A DNA stretch of 64,000 nucleotides from NCBI GenBank assembly GCA_037138595.1, contig JBAXIB010000002.1, positions 1-64,000 of the forward strand. Reading direction: 5' to 3'. Every line of letters begins with the position of its first letter. Within the stretch, counting starts at the first letter, position 1. The notes below the pieces were generated by a model. The model did not search any database, was not told the origin of the DNA, and worked only from the letters and a program-made list of their open reading frames with translations. Below, in pieces: positions 26,577 to 35,741 of this stretch. The translations under genes and the position numbers were made by a program. Source of the DNA: UBA4742 sp037138595 (GTDB taxonomy: Bacteria; Actinomycetota; Acidimicrobiia; Acidimicrobiales; Acidimicrobilacustridaceae).

Positions 26577-27113
26577 CTACTTACGCAAACTAAGGCGAGA
26601 CGACTTTACAACCGGCTCGGGGGAACTCGCGAGTGCGATGTCGCGCAGTGTCTTCATCGCTTCGCGTCGTTGCTCATCGTCGAGTCGATCGAGCAGCAAC
26701 ACACCGTCGAGATGATCCATTTCATGCTGGAAAACTCGCGCCGTGTATTCGTCAGCCTCGATTGCCACCTCGTTACCTTCGAGGTCGAAGCCGGTGATGT
26801 AAATCTCTTTTGGTCGAACGATGTCGAAGTAGACGCCTGGCACCGAGAGGCAACCTTCAGTGAATTCCCACTCGCCACGACTCTCGGAGACCACCGGATT
26901 AACTAAAACTTCGGGCCGATCGTCGATGTCATAAACAAACAATCGCTTCTGCACCCCGATCTGCGGCGCAGCTAACCCCACACCGGGCGCGTCATACATC
27001 GTGCGAAGCATGTCTTCCGCCAACCGGACTACAGCCTGATCAATGTCGGTGATCTCGCTGGCCCGTTGCTTCAGAACGGGGTCGCCGAACACCCGGATGG
27101 TGTGGGTTGACAT
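26577..27113 (-). CDS. def: Peptide deformylase
   Basis: A metalloenzyme that removes formyl from new proteins. The 178-residue protein has all three motifs: GVGLAAPQIG, EGCLSVPG (metal cysteine) and QHEMDHLDG (two metal histidines). I chose the ATG at 27113 (MSTHTIRVFGDPVL); upstream in-frame sequence overlaps the divergent gene and is not family-like. TACCCT lies seven bases before the ATG, so a leaderless start is possible. Confidence 0.97.
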   Translation of the reverse strand: MSTHTIRVFGDPVLKQRASEITDIDQAVVRLAEDMLRTMYDAPGVGLAAPQIGVQKRLFVYDIDDRPEVLVNPVVSESRGEWEFTEGCLSVPGVYFDIVRPKEIYITGFDLEGNEVAIEADEYTARVFQHEMDHLDGVLLLDRLDDEQRREAMKTLRDIALASSPEPVVKSSRLSLRK

Positions 27114-27137
27114 AGCCGCAAGGGTAGCGTCGGGGCA

Positions 27138-27809
27138 GTGGACGGCGCGAACCCCAGGCAATACTTCGACCCAAAACCCCAATCGGCCTCTCGACCGAAG
27201 CCGATCCAACTCACGCTGCCCGATCGCACCATTGGGCTTACTACTGATTCAGGCGTCTTCTCCGGTGGTGCTGTAGATGCCGGGACAAAGTACCTCTTGC
27301 TTGATGCACCAGAGCCTCCTGCCGAAGCAACCAACCTCCTCGATCTCGGCTGTGGCTACGGCCCAATCGCTATTACGTTGGCCCTGCGGGCTCCCCAAGC
27401 CACGGTATGGGCCGTCGACGTGAACGAACGTGCGGTCAAGCTTTGCGAGTCCAATGCCATCGCCGCCGGCGCCACGGGCGTGCGTGCATTCGTGGCGGCG
27501 AGCCCTTCTCATGCCAGCGCTGCCGGGATGCCAAGCGAGGTTCAATTCGACGCGATCTATTCCAACCCTCCGATTCGAATCGGCAAACCCGCACTCAGAA
27601 ATTTGCTTACCGGTTGGCTTAGTCGCCTGACTCCGGACGGCCATGCCTATTTGGTGGTTCAGAAGCATCTTGGATCTGATTCGCTTGCCCAATGGCTCAT
27701 CGAGTCCGGATGGCCCACTTGTCGCATCGGGTCCCGCTCAGGATTTCGACTTCTCGATGTCACCACCGCGCAAGACACTGTCGCACCTGCCAATGACGGG
27801 ACTCCCTGA
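27138..27809 (+). CDS. RsmC-like small-domain methyltransferase
   Basis: A 223-residue class I methyltransferase: SAM motif LLDLGCGYGPIAITLAL, acidic loop VWAVDVNERAV, and the base-flipping motif SNPPIRIGK, the NPP form used by N-methyltransferases acting on bases. The MTS domain and the GVFSGGAVDAGT pre-motif match RsmC (16S G1207) proteins, but the N-terminal pseudo-domain of RsmC is missing. The start is GTG, with TAGCGT seven bases before it. Divergent from def, and one base before the next gene. Confidence 0.88.
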   Translation: MDGANPRQYFDPKPQSASRPKPIQLTLPDRTIGLTTDSGVFSGGAVDAGTKYLLLDAPEPPAEATNLLDLGCGYGPIAITLALRAPQATVWAVDVNERAVKLCESNAIAAGATGVRAFVAASPSHASAAGMPSEVQFDAIYSNPPIRIGKPALRNLLTGWLSRLTPDGHAYLVVQKHLGSDSLAQWLIESGWPTCRIGSRSGFRLLDVTTAQDTVAPANDGTP

Positions 27810-27810
27810 C

Positions 27811-28344
27811 ATGCCAACTTTGACCAGCACCGAACTCAAACGGCTGCATCGTGACCGCCGACGTGAAACGAGCGGACGCATCGCGATGCTGCTCGATAGC
27901 GTGCAAACTCCTTACAACGTTGGATCAATTTTGCGATCCGCAGCCGCTTTCGGCGTAGAGCATCTTTGGCTAGTCGGTGCTACCGAATCACCCACCCATC
28001 CAAAGACCCAGAAAACTGCGCTTGGATCACAGCGATTCATCACCTGGACCACGGTTGAATCAATCGAAGAAGCGGTTACCGATGTCCATAGTGCCGGCTT
28101 TCGCTTAGTCGGAATCGAGTTGGCCGTTGGAGCCGTTCCCATGCACGAACTCAAGCTCGCTCCCGCGATTTGTCTAGCCGTTGGCCACGAAGATCGTGGC
28201 CTTTCCAAAACCTGCCTGTCGCTTTGCGACGACCTTGCCTATATCCCGCAAATCGGAGCCATCGGATCGCTCAATGTTGCAACGGCTGCATCAATCGCGT
28301 TGTACGAAGCTCGCCGCCAAGAGTGGAACCAGCAACAATCTTGA
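27811..28344 (+). CDS. TrmH-family RNA methyltransferase
   Basis: A 177-residue SPOUT enzyme. Motif 1 is VQTPYNVGSILRSAAAFG, motif 2 ICLAVGHEDRGL, and motif 3 IPQIGAIGSLNVATAASIALYE. Close in type to TrmH/TrmL tRNA ribose methylases; the second SpoU protein of this window after 14939-15754. The ATG follows the stop of the RsmC-like gene by one base, so the two RNA-modification genes are coupled. Convergent with priA. Confidence 0.9.
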   Translation: MPTLTSTELKRLHRDRRRETSGRIAMLLDSVQTPYNVGSILRSAAAFGVEHLWLVGATESPTHPKTQKTALGSQRFITWTTVESIEEAVTDVHSAGFRLVGIELAVGAVPMHELKLAPAICLAVGHEDRGLSKTCLSLCDDLAYIPQIGAIGSLNVATAASIALYEARRQEWNQQQS

Positions 28345-28359
28345 CCGGACCACGGCCGA

Positions 28360-30174
28360 CTAGAGGCGAAGCGGGTCGATGGCAATGCGCACACGCCCAG
28401 CAGGCCGCGCGGTCTCATTGAGCGGTGCGAGCAAACGCTCGTGGTCAGGCGCACGAACGAGCCACACTCCATCGCTCGGCCCCATAATTTCGATCGCCGT
28501 TGGAACGTCAGTTAGTTGACTGGCGATCAACTGGCGGAGGTTGTCAATAAACGCCGGCGCCGATTGTCCCGAGACTGCCGCCAGTGCGGCGTCGGGGGGG
28601 AATCGCAACAGCGAACGTCGAGCGGCCTCGGCTAATGACACACGAGTCGGATCGCCGAGCAGAGCAGCCTGCACGACTTCATGATCGGGAAGGCGGGTCT
28701 GGATCAATACTCGCCCACCACCACGTCGTCCTCCGACCACTCTTGCGGCTCTCGCTATCAGCGCCAAAGCCTCTTCGGCGGCACGGTATCTTGGCGCTAG
28801 GAGTTCTTGGTCAAGATCAAGAAACACCACGATTTCGGCTGCAGGAACTTGGTGCAGAACCGCTTCGGTTCCAACGTAGATCCTCGACTCGGGCAAATTC
28901 GCAGCGCTGGTATCGCCGGTCACTTCGACTACGGGACTTTTCGCTAACGCTTCGAGTTCTTCCCGAACACGCGTGACGCCAGCACGAAGGTTTTTAAATG
29001 CAGTCCCGCCGCAGTCGAGACAGATTTGCGGACGCGATGAGTCGCATTGACGACACGAAAATGAACCATCGTCTTCAAGAACCACCGACGATTCACATCG
29101 TTCACACCGGGCCATGCCACCGCAGGAAATACAGGCCAACAATCGCGCTCGACCTCGACGGTTGAGCACACACAAAACCCGTTTATCGCTTCGAAGCGCA
29201 GACACCAACGCCTCTGAGTACAAGCCAGCCCGAGTCGGATCTTCGTCCCGGCGATCCACGACATCGACGATTGGCCATCCATCGCGTTCGCTTGACCGAG
29301 ACGCTGCGAACAACTGCCCCCACCCAAGTGCTTCGAGCGTGGGCATCGGCGAGACCAAGACACACGGCACGCCAGCCCGCTGTGCGCGCTCAATAGCTAC
29401 GTCGCGCGCATGCCAGGTCGGTGCCTGCTCTTGCTGCCAGCCTTCATCATGTTCATCGAAAACGACCACAGCCGCAAGGTTGCGCACCGGTGCCCACGCA
29501 GCGGCACGCGATCCGACCACGGTTCCTCCGGCGGCTGCTTGAGCCCAGTCACGAGGCATGATCGCGACGGGCAGGCCGGCGCGCCGCAGTCGCAAGCCGA
29601 GATAACGCGCACCTGACACTGATGGAACAAGGAGTAATACATTTCCGCGCGCCGCTGCTGCTAACGCAATCGGATAGGAATCGTGAGCGGGAGCGAGTCG
29701 AATAATTGACCGACCATGAGCGAACGCAGCCGCGACCAACTCGTCGGCGGACACGTGAATTGGTGGTACCTCCCGGGGCGCGTTCGGTAACGAGCGGACC
29801 GAACTGTCAGGTGATGCCGTGCGAAGGAACTGAGCGACTCGGCCACACCAACGGCTCGCAGCCCACTCCGCTAGGTCGATGATTTCCGCCGACGGGCCCC
29901 ACCCGGTCACCTTGGCCAAGGGCCGGATTGTCACCCCAGCAGCTGGGGCCACATCAGGATCGATTACCCAACCACCAACCCGCCGGCCATGCAGCGCGAT
30001 ACGAACCATTGTCCCGACCCGAACGTCACCGAGGAATGCCTCGGGTATCGAATAGTCGAACCGTTTATTGATCCCAGGTGGATCGGGAAGTACGCGCGCC
30101 ACCCGCGGTTGATCTGCTCGTTCGTCGTCGTCATTGCTCCTGAGGTCATCAGTGATAGGACGCGGATGGTCCAC
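28360..30174 (-). CDS. priA: Probable primosomal protein N' (PriA-like, helicase motifs lost)
   Basis: The protein has the PriA N-terminal DNA-binding domain (VARVLPDPPGINKRFDYSIP), the zinc-binding cysteines (CISCGGMARCERCES, CRQCDSSRPQICLDCGG) and the C-terminal domain. Where PriA should have a Walker A GSGKT it reads RLAPAHDSYPIAL, and the DEEH box reads FDEHDEGW, so ATPase activity is probably lost, as known for actinobacterial PriA. The start is unsure: the frame is open to 30426 inside metK, and I chose the GTG at 30174 (604 residues). It follows metK. Confidence 0.85.
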   Translation of the reverse strand: MDHPRPITDDLRSNDDDERADQPRVARVLPDPPGINKRFDYSIPEAFLGDVRVGTMVRIALHGRRVGGWVIDPDVAPAAGVTIRPLAKVTGWGPSAEIIDLAEWAASRWCGRVAQFLRTASPDSSVRSLPNAPREVPPIHVSADELVAAAFAHGRSIIRLAPAHDSYPIALAAAARGNVLLLVPSVSGARYLGLRLRRAGLPVAIMPRDWAQAAAGGTVVGSRAAAWAPVRNLAAVVVFDEHDEGWQQEQAPTWHARDVAIERAQRAGVPCVLVSPMPTLEALGWGQLFAASRSSERDGWPIVDVVDRRDEDPTRAGLYSEALVSALRSDKRVLCVLNRRGRARLLACISCGGMARCERCESSVVLEDDGSFSCRQCDSSRPQICLDCGGTAFKNLRAGVTRVREELEALAKSPVVEVTGDTSAANLPESRIYVGTEAVLHQVPAAEIVVFLDLDQELLAPRYRAAEEALALIARAARVVGGRRGGGRVLIQTRLPDHEVVQAALLGDPTRVSLAEAARRSLLRFPPDAALAAVSGQSAPAFIDNLRQLIASQLTDVPTAIEIMGPSDGVWLVRAPDHERLLAPLNETARPAGRVRIAIDPLRL

Positions 30175-30241
30175 TGCCCCCGGCGACGGGTTGTGATCGT
30201 CGGGAAAGGGCGGAAACGGAAGGCTCAGAGGTGCCGACCGC

Positions 30242-31441
30242 TCACAGGCCAAGCTCTGACTTGATGGCGTCGACGCGATCGAGTCGTTCCCAGGTGAATC
30301 CGCCATCTTCGGCGGGGCGTCCAAAGTGCCCATAGGCCGCAGTGCGCTTATAAATCGGCCGCCGAAGGTCAAGGTCTCGCAAAATCGCTGCAGGTCGAAG
30401 ATCGAATACGGTGTTGACCGCGTCAACGATTCGCGCGTTCTCTACCGTCTCGGAGCCGAACGTTTCGACCATGATCGATATTGGATGGGCTACGCCGATC
30501 GCATATGCGACTTGGACTTCACATCGAGTTGCCGCACCAGCTGCAACGATGTTCTTCGCCACCCAGCGAGCCGCATAGGCCGCTGATCGGTCTACCTTCG
30601 ATGGATCCTTGCCTGAAAACGCGCCGCCTCCGTGGCGACCCATTCCGCCGTAGGTATCGACGATAATTTTGCGACCGGTCAAGCCCGCGTCACCGACCGG
30701 ACCGCCGATGACAAAGCGACCGGTTGGATTGACGTAAACCTCGTAATCATCATTGGCAAATTGTTCCGGGATAACAGGCCGAATCACATGGTCGATCAAG
30801 TCAGGACGGATCACTTCGTCTCGGTCGATGCCGTCGTTGTGCTGGGTAGAAATGAGAACGGTCCGCAAACGAACCGGTTTGCCGTCTTCGTAGTCAATCG
30901 TGACCTGCGTTTTACCATCGGGACGCAAGTAGGGCACGGTTCCGGCGCGACGAACTTCGGTCAGTCGTTCGGCTAGGCGGTGGGCCAAATGGATCGGCAT
31001 GGGCATGAGTTCAGGCGTGTCATCACACGCGTAGCCGAACATCATCCCTTGATCGCCCGCACCTTGCTTGTTCAGCAGGTCCTCGCCCGAAGTTCCCGAC
31101 CGCACCTCTTCAGAATCATCGACCCCTTGTGCGATATCGGGCGATTGCTCATCAAGCGACACGAGCACGCCAACGGTGTTGCCGTCGTAACCATATGACT
31201 CGCGGTTGTAACCAATTTCGTTGATCGTGCTGCGTACGATGCGCGGAATATCGACGTAGCCAGAGGTGGTGATTTCGCCACCGACAATAGCAAGTCCCGT
31301 GGTGACGAAGGTCTCGCAAGCGACTCGGCTCATCGGGTCCTGCTCGAGCATGGCATCAAGGATGGAGTCCGAAATTTGATCGGCCATCTTGTCGGGATGA
31401 CCCTCGGTTACCGATTCGCTCGTAAAGGTCCAGCTCGTCAC
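30242..31441 (-). CDS. metK: S-adenosylmethionine synthetase
   Basis: Makes SAM from methionine and ATP. The 399-residue protein has FTSESVTEGHPDKMADQISD at the N-terminus, GAGDQGMMFGYA (the ATP-binding hexapeptide region) and GGGAFSGKDPSKVDRSAAY (the phosphate loop). Normal length. It lies eight bases past coaBC. SAM would feed the several methyltransferases encoded in this window. Confidence 0.98.
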   Translation of the reverse strand: MTSWTFTSESVTEGHPDKMADQISDSILDAMLEQDPMSRVACETFVTTGLAIVGGEITTSGYVDIPRIVRSTINEIGYNRESYGYDGNTVGVLVSLDEQSPDIAQGVDDSEEVRSGTSGEDLLNKQGAGDQGMMFGYACDDTPELMPMPIHLAHRLAERLTEVRRAGTVPYLRPDGKTQVTIDYEDGKPVRLRTVLISTQHNDGIDRDEVIRPDLIDHVIRPVIPEQFANDDYEVYVNPTGRFVIGGPVGDAGLTGRKIIVDTYGGMGRHGGGAFSGKDPSKVDRSAAYAARWVAKNIVAAGAATRCEVQVAYAIGVAHPISIMVETFGSETVENARIVDAVNTVFDLRPAAILRDLDLRRPIYKRTAAYGHFGRPAEDGGFTWERLDRVDAIKSELGL

Positions 31442-31449
31442 AACATCTC

Positions 31450-32676
31450 CTATTCGGTGCGGGCGTCCGTGCCCGGGTTACGTGCCGAAGTACCGGCTCT
31501 CCATGCAACGATCGCATCGAGAATCGCATCAGCAATGACTCGTTTATCGCCCAGCGGTACATCATGGTCTATTCCTGACGCGTCCATGATGACCACTTGA
31601 TTCGTATCGTGTTCGAAGCCAACTCCAGGAGCGCTGACGTCATTGGCAACGATGAGGTCAAGCCCCTTGCGCTCGAGTTTCATTCGAGCGCTTCGGCGAA
31701 GGTCGTCGGTCTCGGCCGCGAAGCCCACCAACGTCTGACTCGCCGGCTTCATCGACCCCAGATCAACTAAGAAGTCGTGCGTCTCCTCGAGTAACAGAAC
31801 TGGTGGACCGTCTGCCTTTTTCAATTTCCGAGGAGCAACGGCGGCGGGCCGGAAATCGGCAATCGCTGCCGCCATAATCACCACGTCATGGTCAAGACTT
31901 CGCGGCAATACAGCATCCTGCATATCGGCGGCGCTCACTACTTCAATGGCATCGACCCCGACGGGAATGGGAAGATCCGACGCAGTCACTAGCGTCACTT
32001 TGGCCCCGCGCATCAGCGCTCGTTCGGCGAGCGCGTGCCCTTGTTTACCTGAAGAGCGATTGGTAATGACCCGCACCGGATCAATGGCCTCACGCGTCCC
32101 TCCGGCGGTGATAAGAACACGCAATCCCGCTAAGTCTCCCGGAGCGAGAATCGCCTCTGCCGCCGCAACGATCTCGACAGGATCGGCTAGCCGACCCGCA
32201 CCAACGTCTCCACCGGCTAGCCGTCCTTCAGCGGGCGGAACGATAAAGACCCCTCTGCGTCGGAGGGTGTCAAGGTTCTCCTGCACCGCGGGGTGCTCCC
32301 ACATCTCGGTGTGCATAGCAGGACAAAGAAGCACCGGTGCCCGCGTCGCGAGCAGCGTCGCGGTCAACAGATCATGGGAAATCCCGGCGGCATAATCTCC
32401 TATGAGACGAGCGGTTGCCGGACACACCACGATCAGGTCAGCCATCTGTCCGAGGCGCGTGTGCGGAATTGGATCACGCTCATCGAACAATGAAGTCTGA
32501 ACTGGCTCGGATGCCAACGCCGAAAAGGTAGTCGCACCCACGAATTTGGTTGCACCCCGCGTCATGACTGGCGCAACATGCGCGCCGGCATCGACCAAGC
32601 GTCGGCAAACCTCAACCGCTTTGTAAGCCGCTATGCCTCCGGATACCCCGAGTACAACGGTGCGCCCGGCAAGCAT
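31450..32676 (-). CDS. coaBC: Phosphopantothenoylcysteine decarboxylase/synthetase
   Basis: Bifunctional coenzyme A enzyme. The N-terminal flavoprotein CoaC half has VLGVSGGIAAYKAVE, the active-site His in IPHTRLGQMAD and the PAMHTEMW motif. The CoaB half has ITAGGTREAIDPVRVITNRSSGK and LIVANDVSAPGVGF. At 408 residues the fusion is complete. Sits between rpoZ and metK as in many actinobacteria. Confidence 0.97.
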   Translation of the reverse strand: MLAGRTVVLGVSGGIAAYKAVEVCRRLVDAGAHVAPVMTRGATKFVGATTFSALASEPVQTSLFDERDPIPHTRLGQMADLIVVCPATARLIGDYAAGISHDLLTATLLATRAPVLLCPAMHTEMWEHPAVQENLDTLRRRGVFIVPPAEGRLAGGDVGAGRLADPVEIVAAAEAILAPGDLAGLRVLITAGGTREAIDPVRVITNRSSGKQGHALAERALMRGAKVTLVTASDLPIPVGVDAIEVVSAADMQDAVLPRSLDHDVVIMAAAIADFRPAAVAPRKLKKADGPPVLLLEETHDFLVDLGSMKPASQTLVGFAAETDDLRRSARMKLERKGLDLIVANDVSAPGVGFEHDTNQVVIMDASGIDHDVPLGDKRVIADAILDAIVAWRAGTSARNPGTDARTE

Positions 32677-32694
32677 GAGACTGAATTCGGCTTA

Positions 32695-32997
32695 CTACTT
32701 GCTAGACGCGGCGACAGTGGCGTCGTCATCGCCGTCAGCAGTTACGTCGTCATTCACCTTTACCGAAACGACCTTGTCAGCGGCGATCTCTTCGAATGCA
32801 ATCGACAACGGCTTGCGGGCTGTTGATGTCACCTGCGGCGGAACATTTGAACCGAGACCGTCTTTGAGTTGACCAAAGTAGGAGTTGATTTGACGGGCGC
32901 GCAACGAAGCAAGCGTCACCAGCGTGTATTTCGAATCCACCTTGCTCAGGAGGTCCTCGATCTTGGGGTTCATCATCGAGTCATGTACCTGGGCCAC
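32695..32997 (-). CDS. rpoZ: RNA polymerase omega subunit
   Basis: A small assembly subunit of RNA polymerase. The core IEDLLSKVDSKYTLVTLASLRAR and KPLSIAFEEIAADK are typical of actinobacterial omega, followed by an acidic tail. I chose the GTG at 32997 because GGAG lies five to six bases before it; ATG codons at 32976 and 32973 would cut the protein by seven or eight residues. Between gmk and coaBC. Confidence 0.95.
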   Translation of the reverse strand: MAQVHDSMMNPKIEDLLSKVDSKYTLVTLASLRARQINSYFGQLKDGLGSNVPPQVTSTARKPLSIAFEEIAADKVVSVKVNDDVTADGDDDATVAASSK

Positions 32998-33049
32998 GAA
33001 ATTCTCCAAGAAGTAGATCAGTCAAGCGGGACAGTACAGACTAACAGGG

Positions 33050-33595
33050 TCAGTGCGGTCCCCGGTCCCGCGCGGCCGCAATGATGGCTTCAACGGCCCC
33101 AATAGCAGTCTCAAGGTCATCATTTACCACGAGATTGGCATCGAGTTCCCGGCCAGCTTCTGTTTCAAAATCAGCTTTTTCTACCCGGCGAGCAGCAATG
33201 TCGGGTGGATCTCCACGGGCAATGAGCCGTTCGAGTTGTGTGTCTGGCGATGGGGCTTCGAGAAAGATCAAAACTGCGTTTGGGTCATGCTGTTTGACCT
33301 GAGCCGCGCCTTGAACGTCAATCTCGAGCAGCACATCACGACCTGACACGGCGGGTGGCCGCGGGGTGCCATAGAGGTTGCCAAGAAATTCCGCGTGTTC
33401 GAGGAATCCCCCTTCGGCGATGTGTCGATCGAATCGAGCCCGATCGACGAAGGTATAGGCGTCTTCGGCCTCACCGGGCCGTCGTTGTCTCGTCGTCCAA
33501 GACCTACTCAGCCACAAGCGATCATCACGCTGAATGAGGCGAGCAACAATCGTTCCCTTTCCCACTCCACCGGGACCGGAAACCACAAAAATCAT
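33050..33595 (-). CDS. gmk: Guanylate kinase
   Basis: Phosphorylates GMP. From the ATG at 33595 the protein is 181 residues and starts MIFVVSGPGGVGKGTIVARL, a proper P-loop; TRQRRPGEAEDAYTFV is the GMP-binding region. The open frame runs up to 33760, into mihF, but that part is not kinase-like. Confidence 0.97.
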   Translation of the reverse strand: MIFVVSGPGGVGKGTIVARLIQRDDRLWLSRSWTTRQRRPGEAEDAYTFVDRARFDRHIAEGGFLEHAEFLGNLYGTPRPPAVSGRDVLLEIDVQGAAQVKQHDPNAVLIFLEAPSPDTQLERLIARGDPPDIAARRVEKADFETEAGRELDANLVVNDDLETAIGAVEAIIAAARDRGPH

Positions 33596-33632
33596 CGCCG
33601 GGTCACTCCCCCTACGTGCGATAAATGCGATC

Positions 33633-33959
33633 TCATGCAGATGCAGAGCCGAACAAGTCGAGGAGCGCACCCCGCTGTTGGGAACCGAGTCCTCGGAGGC
33701 GTCGCGAGTCGCTGATGCCAATCTCTTCCATCGTGCGCTTGGCCTTAACTTTTCCGACACCTGGAAGCGATGTCAGCACCGAAGCGACTTTCATCTTTCC
33801 GATGATGTCGTCGTCGTCAGCAGTGTTCAAAAGCTCGTTGAAGCTGAGCGAACCCATCTTCAGACGCGCTTTAATCTCTGCGCGTTCGCGCCGGACGACA
33901 CCCGCTTTGGCGAGTGCGGCTTGACGTTGTTCAACCGTGAGCGAAGGCGGAAGCGGCAT
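33633..33959 (-). CDS. mihF: Actinobacterial integration host factor (mIHF)
   Basis: A 108-residue nucleoid protein. It has the basic N-terminal helix (RQAALAKAGVVRRERAEIKARLK) and the helix-two-turn-helix segment VASVLTSLPGVGKVKAKRTMEEIGI, which binds the DNA backbone. Its place before gmk and rpoZ is the standard actinobacterial one and is a good taxonomic marker. TAGGGT sits six bases before the ATG, so it likely starts a leaderless transcript separate from the pyr operon. Confidence 0.97.
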   Translation of the reverse strand: MPLPPSLTVEQRQAALAKAGVVRRERAEIKARLKMGSLSFNELLNTADDDDIIGKMKVASVLTSLPGVGKVKAKRTMEEIGISDSRRLRGLGSQQRGALLDLFGSASA

Positions 33960-33965
33960 GGCCGC

Positions 33966-33971
33966 ACCCTA
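33966..33971 (-). promoter_or_regulatory. Candidate leaderless -10 of mihF
   Basis: The minus strand reads TAGGGT (33971-33966), then GCGGCC and the mihF ATG. TGGACA lies 19 nt further up as a possible -35. Confidence 0.5.
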
Positions 33972-34031
33972 GCGCGCGCTCAACAGCACCTGTCCATCCA
34001 CATAATCCGATGCGAGGGAAACCGAACTCGT

Positions 34032-34736
34032 TCAGGACATCTCCGCGACAATGGCTTCTATCGCTGCAACTGGATCGTCAGACGCGGTGACGGGTCTGCC
34101 GATCACTAACAAATCTGCGCCATTGTCGAGTGCATGACGCGGTGTTGCCGATCGGGCCTGGTCATTGAGATCTGAGCCGTCGGGACGAATCCCGGGAACG
34201 ACTTTGATCAGACGGGGCGCAATCTGGCGAGCTTCTCGGAGGTCAGCGGCAGCGCACACGACTCCGGCACAGTGAGTCTCGACGGCAAGCGCAACTCGAG
34301 CAGGAAGGATGTGTGGCGGCGCACCCGCGTCGCTGGTAAGCACGGTGACAGCCAGCGGAAACGGCTCGGGCAGGCCGGCCAACGCTGCGCCCTCGCGAAA
34401 TCCTTCGACCCCCGCACGCAACATGGTTGCATCGCCACGCGCATGCAAGGTGAGATAGCGGGCACCGACCGAACCCAACACTTTGGCTGCCTTATTTACG
34501 GTCGTCGGGATGTCGAGAAGTTTCAGGTCGATGAAAACGTCGTAACCCAAACCGTTCAAACTCGCGATCGCTTCGGGCCCCGCGGCCGAGAACAGTTCGA
34601 GTCCGACTTTTGCGACGCCAAAATAGGGCTGAAGCATCCGCGCCATCCGCAATGCGGGCACGAGGTCATCGAAATCAAGTACCAGCGCCAACTTCGACCG
34701 AATGGCCTCTGGTACATCAGCAGCATCAACGGGCAT
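34032..34736 (-). CDS. pyrF: Orotidine 5'-phosphate decarboxylase
   Basis: Last step of UMP synthesis. The 234-residue protein has the catalytic VFIDLKLLDIPTTV (DxKxxD), HARGDATML, and the phosphate-binding VVPGIRPDG near the C-terminus. The ATG at 34736 has GGAG six bases upstream; another ATG at 34742 abuts that site. It overlaps the pyrD stop by 11 bases and ends the pyr operon. Confidence 0.97.
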   Translation of the reverse strand: MPVDAADVPEAIRSKLALVLDFDDLVPALRMARMLQPYFGVAKVGLELFSAAGPEAIASLNGLGYDVFIDLKLLDIPTTVNKAAKVLGSVGARYLTLHARGDATMLRAGVEGFREGAALAGLPEPFPLAVTVLTSDAGAPPHILPARVALAVETHCAGVVCAAADLREARQIAPRLIKVVPGIRPDGSDLNDQARSATPRHALDNGADLLVIGRPVTASDDPVAAIEAIVAEMS

Positions 34737-35676
34737 GAGCATCTCCGATCAGTTCGGTGACTGCAGCGATTCCCCGCTGCCGACACCATGTTTGTAGTTC
34801 ATTGGCAATTCGTCCGACTGCTCGTGGGTCAGCAAATGATGCCGTTCCCACTTGAATTGCCGACGCACCGGCGAGCATCAACTCAACGGCGTCGACACCT
34901 TTCGACACTCCTCCGACTCCGATTATTGGAAGTTCCGGCATCGCTTGGTACACATCGTGGACGGCTCGAACGGCGATCGGGTGGATGGCTGGGCCAGATA
35001 ACCCGCCACCACCAGCACCAGCACCAAGTCGGTACGTTCTCGTTTCGGGATCAATCGCCATCCCCATGACGGTATTGACCAACGTGACTGCCTCGGCACC
35101 GGCGTCATGGGCCGCACGAGCGATTGGTATCAGGCTTGCCACGTTCGGGCTGAGTTTCGCCCAAACCGGCCGGTCACACACCAAGCTCGCGGCTACAGCT
35201 TCGAAGGTCGTCTCCGGTAATTGCGCAAACATCTCACGGCCGTGGTGAAGATTCGGGCAGCTGAGATTCACCTCGATTGCGACAACACCACGAGGTGCAT
35301 GTGCAAGCAGTCGGGCCGCGGCGGCATATTCCTCAACGGTGCGACCCCAAATGCTGGCCACGACTCGCGCTCCAGTTGCCAACAGCGGGGGCAATTCGTA
35401 TGCAAGCCAGGCAGCAACCCCTGGGCCTTGGAGTCCGACCGAATTGATCATGCCGCCTTGGGTCTCATGGACACGTGGCGCAGGATTTCCTGCCCACGGT
35501 TCGGCGGAAAGCGATTTCACGACAACAGCTCCGAGAGCGGCCAGATCAACGTACGAACCAAATTCGTCGCCATGGCCAGAAGTTCCCGAGGCGGTCATCA
35601 CCGGATTCGGGAACGTCACGGTTCCGACAGTTGTGGTCAGGTCGACCACTGGTCGCGACCCGAGCGTGCGACTCAT
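34726..35676 (-). CDS. pyrD: Dihydroorotate dehydrogenase, class 1B-type catalytic subunit
   Basis: Oxidises dihydroorotate to orotate using FMN. The 316-residue protein uses Cys as active-site base (VNLSCPNLHHG), with KLSPNV, VNTVMGMAID, GGLSGPAIHPIAVR and PIIGVGGV, all as in class 1B enzymes rather than the membrane class 2 form. Class 1B normally works with the PyrK electron-transfer subunit, often encoded just upstream, but here only ~76 nt lie between carB and pyrD. Its electron acceptor is therefore unclear from this window. Confidence 0.95.
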   Translation of the reverse strand: MSRTLGSRPVVDLTTTVGTVTFPNPVMTASGTSGHGDEFGSYVDLAALGAVVVKSLSAEPWAGNPAPRVHETQGGMINSVGLQGPGVAAWLAYELPPLLATGARVVASIWGRTVEEYAAAARLLAHAPRGVVAIEVNLSCPNLHHGREMFAQLPETTFEAVAASLVCDRPVWAKLSPNVASLIPIARAAHDAGAEAVTLVNTVMGMAIDPETRTYRLGAGAGGGGLSGPAIHPIAVRAVHDVYQAMPELPIIGVGGVSKGVDAVELMLAGASAIQVGTASFADPRAVGRIANELQTWCRQRGIAAVTELIGDAHAR

Positions 35677-35717
35677 CGGCAAGAACCTGCAGCGCGCTGC
35701 TCGCAGCCCATCTCAGT

Positions 35718-35741
35718 GATGCGGATGCGGATGCGGATGCG
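35718..35741. repeat. Four tandem copies of a 6-bp repeat (GATGCG)
   Basis: Four perfect copies in a row in the carB-pyrD gap, just past the carB stop. It may be a slippage-prone site; no role is evident. Confidence 0.9.
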
